From: Mucilaginibacter daejeonensis
Lineage (GTDB): Bacteria > Bacteroidota > Bacteroidia > Sphingobacteriales > Sphingobacteriaceae
NCBI RefSeq assembly: GCF_020783335.1
Contig: NZ_CP086068.1
Location: forward strand, 3,038,001-3,102,000
DNA: 64,000 nt
Direction of reading: 5' to 3'
Shown: positions 25,715-33,334 of the stretch, one piece after another
Position numbering within the stretch: the stretch's first letter is position 1
Layout: every line of letters starts with the position of its first letter
Program-made: the position numbers and the translations under genes
Notes under the pieces: generated by a model
The model's input: only the letters and a program-made list of their open reading frames with translations
What the model was told of the DNA's origin: nothing
The model's database searches: none

Positions 25715-25977
25715 CATTTGAACGCCTACCCATAACGTTGCGCGACGACGCCAGACTACCTTTGTTCCATCAAAACACATCAGATGGAAACGGTAGAAAG
25801 TAACAAAGAAGCGGTACGCCGCTTTAACCAGGAAGTGATCGCGTCATTTGAACGCCTACCCATAACGTTGCGCGACGACGCCAGACTACCTTTGTTCCAT
25901 CAAAACACATCAGATGGAAACGGTAGAAAGTAACAAAGAAGCGGTACGCCGCTTTAACCAGGAAGTGATCGCGTCAT
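25715..25977. repeat. Exact 130-bp tandem duplication
   Basis: Positions 25715-25847 recur exactly at 25845-25977 (period 130, sharing a 3-nt CAT at the junction). The unit holds a TTG/TACCTTTG promoter (TACCTTTG at 25757-25764 and 25887-25894), the ATG and the first 21 codons of the SnoaL-like gene. The first copy encodes only an aberrant 49-aa peptide (25784-25933). Confidence 0.95.
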
Positions 25978-26327
25978 GGAATGAGGAGAGTTTTCAAGCG
26001 CTCATGCACGCAGATTTTGTTAACCGATCAGCACCCAAAGGGATGGACAATGGTCCGCAAGGTATGCGGTATTTCTTTAACGAGATCTTAAGGCCTGCTC
26101 TCACGGATATCAAGGTGACCATTCACCAGCAAGTTGCTGAAGCCGATCTAGTGACCACGCGCAAAACGATCAGCGGGCGGCATACCGGCACGCTGTTAGG
26201 TATCACGGCAACAGGGAATGATATACAGATAGAGGTGATAGATATAGTGAGGCTTGAAAACGGTAAATACATCGAACATTGGGGCATCACCACTTTACCC
26301 GACCTATTGGCTAATCTTTCTAAATAG
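25914..26327 (+). CDS. SnoaL-like ester cyclase-type protein
   Basis: 137 aa with the SnoaL-like/NTF2 fold pattern: EAVRRFNQEVIASWNEESFQ at the N-terminus, FVNRSAPKG, and a C-terminal IVRLENGKYIEHWGITTLPDLL typical of 'ester cyclase' proteins. The intact copy starts at the second ATG of the 130-bp duplication. The promoter TACCTTTG fits the Bacteroidota -7 consensus and is present twice upstream. It leads into the DinB-type pseudogene 7 nt later. The substrate is unknown. Confidence 0.9.
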   Translation: METVESNKEAVRRFNQEVIASWNEESFQALMHADFVNRSAPKGMDNGPQGMRYFFNEILRPALTDIKVTIHQQVAEADLVTTRKTISGRHTGTLLGITATGNDIQIEVIDIVRLENGKYIEHWGITTLPDLLANLSK

Positions 26328-26334
26328 GTTCAAC

Positions 26335-26826
26335 ATGACCAATAGATATTTTGCTGACCTGGCGGCTTACACCCGCTGGGCAGACAATAAAGCGATGAGT
26401 TGGCTGGCTGCTATTGATGACGAGCAGTGGGAGCTATCGAATCCGAGCAGCTTTGGTTGTGTGAGGCGGACAGCTATTCACATCGCCAGTGCCGAAAAGA
26501 TCTGAGTAGACTTTTGGAAGGGTGCGACTACACCTGTTTTTCTGTCCGCCGTATTTTCAGGCAGTAAAGATGATTTGATCGCAATATGGCAAAAAGCCAG
26601 CGACGATCTGGTCCATTACATTAGCGATTATCCTGAACATAAGCTTGACCTACCAGTTACTTTTATTTACCCGAATGGCACGGTCGGTAAGATGCCTATT
26701 TATCAGAGTTTCGCGCATATCGCAAATCATTCTACTTACCATCGTGGGCAGCTTGTTACCTTGCTGCGTCAGGCTGGGTACTCCGACTTCACGTCAACTG
26801 ACCTGGCCACCTACTACTTGATGTGA
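26335..26826 (+). pseudogene. DinB-family protein interrupted by an in-frame TGA
   Basis: The frame from ATG 26335 encodes a DinB/YfiT-like four-helix protein: YFADLAAYTRWADNKAMSWL, HIASAEKI, then TGA (26503-26505), and directly in the same frame VDFWKGA, LIAIWQKASDDLVHYI, FAHIANHSTYHRGQLVTLLRQAGY, LATYYL. Family members have tryptophan where the TGA stands (AEKI-W-x), so a TGG to TGA change explains it. HIANHSTYHRGQ keeps the metal-binding histidines. The gene is either recently inactivated or contains a sequence error. It follows the SnoaL-like gene by 7 nt. Confidence 0.85.
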
Positions 26827-27149
26827 TCCTGGCCACATCTTGCAGCGTAAAGCTTTGGCCGATCATACGGAGTGACCAAATGGTCGCAATTGTCTTTATC
26901 GGACCAGAAAATATACAGCTCATTATTGGATCGATATGACGAGATACAAAAGTATTAGGCACCTATCTAAACGTTTACCCGGAGTCGACATTTCAAGATA
27001 CTTAGAGCTAACTGACTCGGGGATGATCAAAAAGTCGCCGTACTATGGGCTTTTTCCTTGCTGCCTGAGAAATGGCTACAACTATCCAAGGATCGGTCAC
27101 ATTCCAGATCACCCCTTTACTGACCTTTGTTTTATCAAATCATCAGACA
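26827..27149. other. 320-bp gap upstream of the SDR gene
   Basis: No gene is supported. A 79-codon frame overlapping the next start has no family features. A TGACCTTTG at 27121-27129, about 20 nt before the SDR ATG, may be the -7 element of the following operon. Confidence 0.45.
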
Positions 27150-28007
27150 ATGACAAAAGAAATAAAGCAAACTGAAAGAGTATGGTTCGTGACCGGTGCT
27201 TCAAAGGGCCTGGGTGCTGACCTCGTCAAACAATTACTGGCCGACGGTTATCAGGTGGCCGCCACCTCAAGAAAAAAGGAGGCATTGATCGAGGCGATCG
27301 GTGAGCATGAAAACTTCCTGCCCTTGAATATGGACGTGACCAATGACAATGACGTAAAAATGGTGATCGGTCAGGTAGTGAACAGATTCGGCCGTATCGA
27401 CGTGATCGTAAATAATGCCGGGTTCAGCCAAATAGGTGCAGTAGAAGAACTATCGGCCGCTGAAGTACAAAGGAACTTCGACGTGAATGTGTTCGGCCCA
27501 TTGCATGTGATCCGCCACGCAGCACCCTTTTTAAGAGCGCAGGGATCAGGTCACATCTTCAATATCGCTTCGATCGGGGGCTTCGTGGGTAACTATGCAG
27601 CATTTGGTATATATTGCTCTACCAAGTTCGCCATGGCTGGTTATACCGAGGCATTGGCTGTCGAGATGGCGCCATTCGGCGTACATACTACTCTGGTTTA
27701 CCCGGGCTATTTCCGTACCAGCTTTTTGGAAAAAGACTCTGCCATGCTGCCTGCTAATGCCATAGATGCTTATGCAAATGCCCGTGAGGTGGAAGCACAG
27801 CATCTGAACGAGATCAGTGGCAACCAACCTAATGACCCTAAAAAGGCCGCAAGCGCTTTCATAGAAATAAGCAAACAAGAACAGCCACCTGTGCATTTCT
27901 TTATCGGCGTGGATACGGCTGAACTTGTCAAAGGCAAGATAGAGATCATCGAAAAGGCATTAAATGCCAATCTGGAACTAACTGAATCGACCGCGATCAC
28001 TGAATAA
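27150..28007 (+). CDS. SDR-family oxidoreductase
   Basis: 285 aa, a classical SDR with a C-terminal extension. TGASKGLG near residues 15-22 binds the cofactor, NNAGFSQIG follows the fourth strand, and YCSTKFAMAG supplies the catalytic Tyr-x3-Lys. A PGYFRTSFL loop follows. I chose ATG 27150 because 26 codons further upstream read through the promoter. The stop overlaps the Atu4866-type start by one base, so the genes are translationally coupled. The substrate is unknown. Confidence 0.92.
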   Translation: MTKEIKQTERVWFVTGASKGLGADLVKQLLADGYQVAATSRKKEALIEAIGEHENFLPLNMDVTNDNDVKMVIGQVVNRFGRIDVIVNNAGFSQIGAVEELSAAEVQRNFDVNVFGPLHVIRHAAPFLRAQGSGHIFNIASIGGFVGNYAAFGIYCSTKFAMAGYTEALAVEMAPFGVHTTLVYPGYFRTSFLEKDSAMLPANAIDAYANAREVEAQHLNEISGNQPNDPKKAASAFIEISKQEQPPVHFFIGVDTAELVKGKIEIIEKALNANLELTESTAITE

Positions 28008-28264
28008 TGACAAAGACGATGGAAGATACTCAAGATCACCTGGGCATGTGGGTAACCGCTGACGGCCATGTGCGCCAGGAGTTACTGCCGAATGGCCGTT
28101 ACGATGAAGCCCGCGGCGAGCGCAAAAGCGCATACCAGGGCAATTATTGGATCAAAGGCGACCACATCGATTATAAGGACGACACAGGTTTTACCGCCGA
28201 TGGCGAATTTCGCGATGGTGTTCTTTACCACGGCGGTATGATTTTTTATAAGGAAAACAAATAA
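28007..28264 (+). CDS. Atu4866-domain protein
   Basis: 85 aa, nearly all one Atu4866 domain. The conserved GMWVTADGHVRQELLPNGRY at 13-32, then the DEARGERKSAYQGNYW run and the DDTGFTADGEF block are all present. These are small single-domain beta proteins of unknown function often next to SDR or AraC genes. It is coupled to the SDR (TAATG overlap) and followed after 9 nt by an AraC gene, forming a three-gene operon. Confidence 0.9.
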   Translation: MTKTMEDTQDHLGMWVTADGHVRQELLPNGRYDEARGERKSAYQGNYWIKGDHIDYKDDTGFTADGEFRDGVLYHGGMIFYKENK

Positions 28265-28273
28265 TTTTAAGTT

Positions 28274-29188
28274 ATGCCTGGCACATTCCGTTTTCATACC
28301 CTATCAGACCTGCATGCCTATTATGGCTTGCCAGGACCGGAACATCCAATGATCAGCCTGATCGATTACAGTAAGGTAAAATATCCGGATGATACCGCAA
28401 GCCTGAAATGGTTACAGGACTTTTATATGTTCGCTTTAAAGCGGAATGTGCAGGCTAAGTTTAATTATGGCCAGCAACCTTACGATTTTAACTCAGGTGT
28501 GCTGTCCTTTTTTGCACCGCAACAATTACTGCAAGTACAGATCAAACCCGATGTAGAAGTCAATCAGACGGGATGGCTTTTACTCGTCCACCCCGACCTG
28601 CTTTGGAATACGCCACTGGCGGCACAGATCAAAAATTACGAGTTCTTTCAATATAAGGTGAACGAAGCCTTATTTCTTTCAGAGAAAGAGGAGGCTGTTA
28701 TCGCCGAGATATTTCAAAAGATAGAGAGGGAATACCAGTCGAATATGGACCGTTTCAGCCAGTCGCTGATCATCAATCAACTGGAATACCTGCTCATTTA
28801 TGCTGACCGCTTCTATAACCGGCAATTCCTCACCCGCAAGATCACCAATCATCAGATACTGAATAAATTAGAGATATCACTGCAGGAGCGTTTTGCAGAC
28901 GATAAGCTGATCGATAATGGTATCCCGACGGTGCAACAGGTCGCTGACGAATTGAACATCTCGGCTAATTACCTAAGCACACTGCTCAAGGTACTGACCG
29001 GGCAAAGCACCCAGCAGTTCATCCATGATAAATTGATCGAGAGAGCAAAAGAAATGCTTTCGGCGACAGAGCTGTCCGTATCTGAGATAGCTTACCGTTT
29101 GGGGTTCGAGCATTCGCAATCGTTCAGTAAGCTATTTAAGGCAAAAACAGATCTTACCCCGATGGAATTCAGGCAAGCGTTCAATTAA
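28274..29188 (+). CDS. AraC-family transcriptional regulator
   Basis: 304 aa. The N-terminal ~180 residues form the cupin-like sensor typical of Bacteroidota AraC proteins. The C-terminal part has TVQQVADELNISANYLSTLLK and SVSEIAYRLGFEHSQSFSKLFKAK. It is the last gene of the SDR/Atu4866 operon and presumably regulates it. It is convergent with the MFS gene. Confidence 0.93.
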   Translation: MPGTFRFHTLSDLHAYYGLPGPEHPMISLIDYSKVKYPDDTASLKWLQDFYMFALKRNVQAKFNYGQQPYDFNSGVLSFFAPQQLLQVQIKPDVEVNQTGWLLLVHPDLLWNTPLAAQIKNYEFFQYKVNEALFLSEKEEAVIAEIFQKIEREYQSNMDRFSQSLIINQLEYLLIYADRFYNRQFLTRKITNHQILNKLEISLQERFADDKLIDNGIPTVQQVADELNISANYLSTLLKVLTGQSTQQFIHDKLIERAKEMLSATELSVSEIAYRLGFEHSQSFSKLFKAKTDLTPMEFRQAFN

Positions 29189-29382
29189 ATACGGAATTAC
29201 AAGTGATCATTTGGCAGGCCGGATGATATTGTCAGGTCCTTTTTATCCCTGCATCAGGTGCTACTGCATGTGTCACAAACGTACCATCTTCACTTAAGGG
29301 GGCACTTTAAATCCATGCTTAGGTAGCTTGTTGCTTAATGATAAGTGATCTGATCAAGGTCGATCGGTCGCTTCGGATGAGC

Positions 29383-30537
29383 TTAAAACTTCACTCTATC
29401 CAAGTATGCTCTCCAGAAAACCAGGATCATTGCGATCGTCCCAAAGCTGCCCCCTACCCACGGAGCAATATGTATACCGTGATGATCAATGAACCATCCT
29501 CCGGTAGCTGTACCTAACGAAACACCAAGATTTCCGAAAGACGTTTGAAGGCTGTTAGCAAATTCTTTGGCATCAGGAGCTGCAGATACCATGTAACCAA
29601 CGCCTATCAGGAAACAGGGGCCATACATGACACCCCAAAAGCTCACCACTAATGCCACACTGCTTATCGAATTATCAATAAACTCAAATGCAAAAGGTAA
29701 CAGCAATGTCCCTACAACAAAAAATGCGGCAGTCCACATCATGCTTTTGCCTAAAACGCGTCCTGCCACAAAGTTCGAGATCACACCCATTACCCCGAAT
29801 AGTAACAGCATATAGCTGATCTCCTTGGTGCTTAAACCTTTCACTTTCAAAAGGTAGTCGGCAAAGTAGCTGTAAGAACAGAACCATGCACTTATTAAGA
29901 AAAGATTCAACGCGGTGCCGGCAATAAAAGTTGGTCTGAATAATATACTTAATTGATCTTTGAACGACTTGACCTCTGTGTTCGGCATAGATGGCAAGTA
30001 TCTGTATGTGACCACCAAGGTGATCAAGATCACGCCTCCTTGGATCGCATAGCTTAATTGCCATGCGTAGATGCTCGCAATGAACGTGGTGAATGGTATA
30101 AGCGTTACCTGTGCGAGCGCTATGCCGCCGATAATGATACTGGTCAACCGCATCTGATCTTCTTGTGAAGCATCTTTTGTAGCAGCCGCAATGACCATAG
30201 AGAAAAATGCAGGATGCAAGATCGTTGGCAGTATTCTAAGTATCATCAACAACCAAAACGGCGGACTAAGACTTGATAATACATTAGAGATCAAAAATAA
30301 GCCTAAGGCCCACAGCATGATCTTCTTTTTATCGAATTTCGATGCGAACAGAACCATGAAAGGTCCCGTTACGGCAATGGTTAGCGCAAATGCACTTAAC
30401 AAATAACCAGCTGTTCCAATGTCTATATGGTAATGATGAGCGATCTGAGGCAAGATGCCAATAACGCCGAACTCCGTGCCAATTATTCCAATAACGCCCA
30501 CGCAACCTATGTACGCTATTCTCCTATTCAAACTCAT
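29383..30537 (-). CDS. MFS efflux transporter (AraJ/DHA1-type)
   Basis: 384 aa with 12 predicted spans. The first helix pair contains GTEFGVIGILPQIAHHYHI and GYLLSAFALTIAVTGPF, characteristic of sugar/drug efflux permeases of the AraJ and CmlA type. The loop FASKFDKKKIMLW corresponds to motif A. It exports an unknown compound from the cytoplasm. A TetR-type half-perfect operator lies 6 nt upstream of the start codon and the TetR gene follows on the upstream side in the same direction, so repression by that TetR protein is likely. Confidence 0.92.
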   Translation of the reverse strand: MSLNRRIAYIGCVGVIGIIGTEFGVIGILPQIAHHYHIDIGTAGYLLSAFALTIAVTGPFMVLFASKFDKKKIMLWALGLFLISNVLSSLSPPFWLLMILRILPTILHPAFFSMVIAAATKDASQEDQMRLTSIIIGGIALAQVTLIPFTTFIASIYAWQLSYAIQGGVILITLVVTYRYLPSMPNTEVKSFKDQLSILFRPTFIAGTALNLFLISAWFCSYSYFADYLLKVKGLSTKEISYMLLLFGVMGVISNFVAGRVLGKSMMWTAAFFVVGTLLLPFAFEFIDNSISSVALVVSFWGVMYGPCFLIGVGYMVSAAPDAKEFANSLQTSFGNLGVSLGTATGGWFIDHHGIHIAPWVGGSFGTIAMILVFWRAYLDRVKF

Positions 30538-30542
30538 AATAA

Positions 30543-30558
30543 TAAACTGAACGGTTTA
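30543..30558. promoter_or_regulatory. TetR-type operator in the MFS leader
   Basis: TAAACTGAACGGTTTA is an imperfect palindrome matching the core of the perfect TetR-gene operator (AAACCGATCGGTTT) at 12 of 14 positions. It lies just upstream of the MFS ATG at 30537, downstream of the likely TTTG -7 element, where a bound repressor would block transcription. Confidence 0.6.
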
Positions 30559-30667
30559 AAAAAAGGACAAAAAAATTTTTTGTATACCATCTCGCTACTC
30601 ATTGTCTTTCAAAAATGCTTGAGAATCAATAAATAGGTTTGTTAAAGTACTTATTAGAAACTTACCG

Positions 30668-31249
30668 TTAGGCTTTGACCATTTGTATCAGCGTTTCAAC
30701 CATGTCATAAACCTCTTTCCGGTTCTTAGTCAATGCGAATCGTTTCAATAAAGCACTGGACGAACTGGCAAAGAACGCAGCTGTTAGTTTTGTATCTAAC
30801 AAAGCTTTAATATCCCCTGCCTCCTGTCCGGACTTCAAGATCTGGTGATAGATTCCTTCGATCATTTTCTCATTTCTAGATAACAGACCAATGACCTCTT
30901 CATCACTGGGAGCTATCTCAAATGCAATCTTGACCGCTAAGCATGTCCTTCCTTCGTTCATGCTTTGATCGATCGACAGTCGTAACAGTTTTTTAAGGTC
31001 TTCGATACTGTTAGATGTACCGCCGTTGAGTATATTAGTATACTCTGATACCTTGATCTTTAAATATTTATCCAAGCATTTGATAAGGAGGTCTCTTTTA
31101 TCACCATAAGTAGGATAAATGCTGCTTCGATTGATGCCCATATGATCTTCCAGATCACTTAACGATGTTGTGTGATATCCCTGCGACCAAAACAGGTTCA
31201 TAGCAACATCCAACTTTTGTTCATAGTCGAACTCTTTATTTCTTCCCAT
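30668..31249 (-). CDS. TetR/AcrR-family repressor
   Basis: 193 aa. The N-terminal helix-turn-helix (about 10-55) reads AMNLFWSQGYHTTSLSDLEDHMGINRSSIYPTYGDKRDLL in outline, the AcrR/TetR pattern in its 'IYPTYGDK' subgroup. The C-terminal domain (about 75-190) is all-helical and binds the inducer. A perfect palindrome covers its own promoter and a related one precedes the MFS gene, so it probably represses both and is released by a substrate of the pump. Confidence 0.93.
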   Translation of the reverse strand: MGRNKEFDYEQKLDVAMNLFWSQGYHTTSLSDLEDHMGINRSSIYPTYGDKRDLLIKCLDKYLKIKVSEYTNILNGGTSNSIEDLKKLLRLSIDQSMNEGRTCLAVKIAFEIAPSDEEVIGLLSRNEKMIEGIYHQILKSGQEAGDIKALLDTKLTAAFFASSSSALLKRFALTKNRKEVYDMVETLIQMVKA

Positions 31250-31603
31250 GGTAATGCAAAGATATATTTTAAACCGATCGGTTTAAAATAAAAAGACCAT
31301 AGTCACAACATAGCGATAAGACTCTTTACGTTGAACTTGATCATGATTTTGTCCTGATAGATCAGGGAATGACACCTTTTGGAGAATATTTACAGATCCT
31401 ACGGGTTTTCATGGTTCGGTCGCTTAGCAATTACGTTTATCAATAAGTGTGTTATCTCACGAACTTGCCGAAGATCCTTTGGTCACCGACCTTGATAAGG
31501 TCCCTGTGACATTTGGTGCAAGATATTCACAACTACTTGTAAATTTCTATGTTGTATCAATCGTGCTAAAATGATCATTACCTTGACAAAAAACCTTTGA
31601 ACG
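31250..31603. other. 350-bp region between divergent genes
   Basis: The left end holds the TetR-gene promoter (TATCTTTG on the minus strand, 31257-31264) and its operator (31265-31290). The rest, up to the lipoprotein start at 31604, shows no gene, repeat or strong hairpin. Confidence 0.55.
31257..31290 (-). promoter_or_regulatory. TetR-gene promoter and perfect 26-bp operator
   Basis: 31265-31290 is a perfect palindrome with half-site TATTTTAAACCGA. It abuts a perfect Bacteroidota -7 element, TATCTTTG on the minus strand (31257-31264), eight bases from the TetR start codon. A dimer bound here would cover the promoter, which is standard autorepression. Confidence 0.8.
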
Positions 31604-32557
31604 ATGAAAATTATAGTCTTAGCTATTTTAATACTAACCGTTTCTATTGCTTGCAATAGTTCTCAAAACTCAAAGACCTCTGCTTCTCCAAATGCTGATA
31701 CCATCATCCTGAAAGGTGATAATATCGTTTTTATATCTCCAAGCGAAAAAAGCGTCAAAGAACTAAAAAAGAAATACGGAGAGGACTTTTACACGATCGC
31801 AGATGACGCGAATAACTATTTTGCTGAAGCTTCAAGTTATCTGGATTCTTTGAAAGTCCCTTATAATAGCTATGATGACAGCAAGACGACCGTTTATAAG
31901 GATAATAAAAAAGTCGTCAAAATTCTTCCACACACCAGCCCTTGGTACGCCATATTCTATAAGAACGGGAAGTATCAAACACTTGATCTGATAGATCTTA
32001 AGGAACGATATTCAACATTTTTCACCAACAAAAGTAATATGGTCCGGACCGTTCTCGACGCTAAGCATGTCATTGATTCTGTTGCAGGAAAGAGATATTT
32101 TGTAGTGGAAGAAAAAGATTGTGATCTCAACTCGGATACGTTTATAGATAAGATCGTTGTATTAGGCAATAACAGCGATGCAGACACGCAAGACCCAGCA
32201 ACTAAAATAGCTCCCGTCACTATTTTGATGAATGACCATGACCAGAGATACACCGTTTTAATAAATGAGAAGATCTACCCAAACGACTTTGGGGACGCTT
32301 TCAAAAGGCTAGTGGTTAAAGATAACTACTTCACGATCGAACTTTCAAATGAAATCCCCTACCAGTATGTCTCGGAAAAATATATCACATTTAGATTCGA
32401 CAAACTTTCAAAAGAGATAGTTCTGTCAAAATATGGTGAGAACATCAACTGGCACGACGGAAAAAGAACCGAGACGCGGTGTTCAGATAAAGACTTTGGA
32501 AAGATCCTGTTTCAAATGTACGATTCCAATAGCATTAAGGCTTATTGTAGTAAATAA
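31604..32557 (+). CDS. Lipoprotein of unknown function
   Basis: 317 aa. A lipoprotein signal ends in VSIAC (Cys17), followed by a Ser/Asn-rich linker to about residue 30. The mature part is mixed alpha/beta with no recognised domain. A segment VVEEKDCDLNSDTFIDKIVV near residue 165 resembles the calcium-binding DxNxDxxxD loop seen in FG-GAP-like or dockerin-like proteins. It stands alone between a TetR gene and a long gap. I do not assign a function. Confidence 0.75.
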   Translation: MKIIVLAILILTVSIACNSSQNSKTSASPNADTIILKGDNIVFISPSEKSVKELKKKYGEDFYTIADDANNYFAEASSYLDSLKVPYNSYDDSKTTVYKDNKKVVKILPHTSPWYAIFYKNGKYQTLDLIDLKERYSTFFTNKSNMVRTVLDAKHVIDSVAGKRYFVVEEKDCDLNSDTFIDKIVVLGNNSDADTQDPATKIAPVTILMNDHDQRYTVLINEKIYPNDFGDAFKRLVVKDNYFTIELSNEIPYQYVSEKYITFRFDKLSKEIVLSKYGENINWHDGKRTETRCSDKDFGKILFQMYDSNSIKAYCSK

Positions 32558-33334
32558 AGCCTTTGCCGTAGCTACAGTTTCGTGAACAAATTGTGAATCA
32601 TGTGCGGTTGATGTAAATATCTTTGCAATTTTCTGCAGGTGGAGTCGCTTATTGCAAAATCTCCAGTTCTGATAATTTTAATCTTAGCCTATGGTCCTAG
32701 CTATAGTTTAATGATTCATAGAGACTGTTATGTATAATAGTACTTGAAAATCCGCACTGGTCTTGCTTCACATTGATGCTTATGCAAATTACTCAAACAG
32801 AATATAATCCGCCTAAATACCAGCTTGGCCTGGCTAAGCGTCTATGGAAACGCGAATAGTTGAACCTGCATAATTTTCAGCCAGGCGTTTTTTTTTTAAT
32901 ACCATTATTTTATTAAAATAGTTGGCGCCTTAATGAACACTTACAATTTTGCCCAATTCTGAAAGATTAAGAATAGTCATTTTGTTTACTGTCAGGTTTC
33001 GATGATAAAATATACATCTTACTTCAACAAGGCCGTTATTCTAGTCAGAAGGTATTGAAGTTTGTTACAGAGTTGTTGTTTTTGTGGTTTTCTGGATGCC
33101 TTTTAAAGCAAGTAATATATGCAGCCCAACTACCAGAATGATTTACAATCCTGCCATATTTCATACTGAGACAATACCTAGCCAAACAGTAACCGTTTTG
33201 TTTTCCCCTATTTGTTTTTGAGGAACTAAAATTTACTGTTCGTCTTACATATTGACAAGTTGCTCTTTTTACAAAGCCCTATCCCATTTAAAAAACCTTA
33301 CGATCAAAACGAATAGTATGAGCTCCGATTGGAG
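32558..33334. other. 780-bp gap before the GH1 gene
   Basis: No coding region is supported. The one feature is a possible small RNA or terminator around 32820-32897. A 19-nt match to the start region of the AraC gene at 24843 occurs at 32931-32949 and is probably chance. Confidence 0.5.
32828..32897 (+). terminator. Long-loop terminator or small structured RNA
   Basis: GCCTGGCT (32828-32835) pairs with AGCCAGGC (32879-32886), followed after one G by ten T. The 43-nt loop holds a small GCGT/ACGC hairpin. The T tract is the strongest in the window, yet no gene ends nearby (the lipoprotein ends 270 bp upstream), so it may end an independent RNA. Confidence 0.4.

Noticed and set aside
26503..26505. 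TGA as a selenocysteine codon in the DinB-type gene
   Set aside because: Homologues have Trp rather than Cys at the site, and no SECIS-like hairpin follows. A point mutation is simpler.
26936..27175. A 79-codon frame upstream of the SDR gene
   Set aside because: It overlaps the true start, lacks a ribosome binding site and has unusual composition.
24843..32949. A 19-nt match (TAATGAACACTTACAATTT) between the AraC gene start at 24843 and the gap at 32931
   Set aside because: The match ends after 19 nt, has no continuing frame, and is AT-rich. Chance or a trivial remnant is more likely than a functional repeat.
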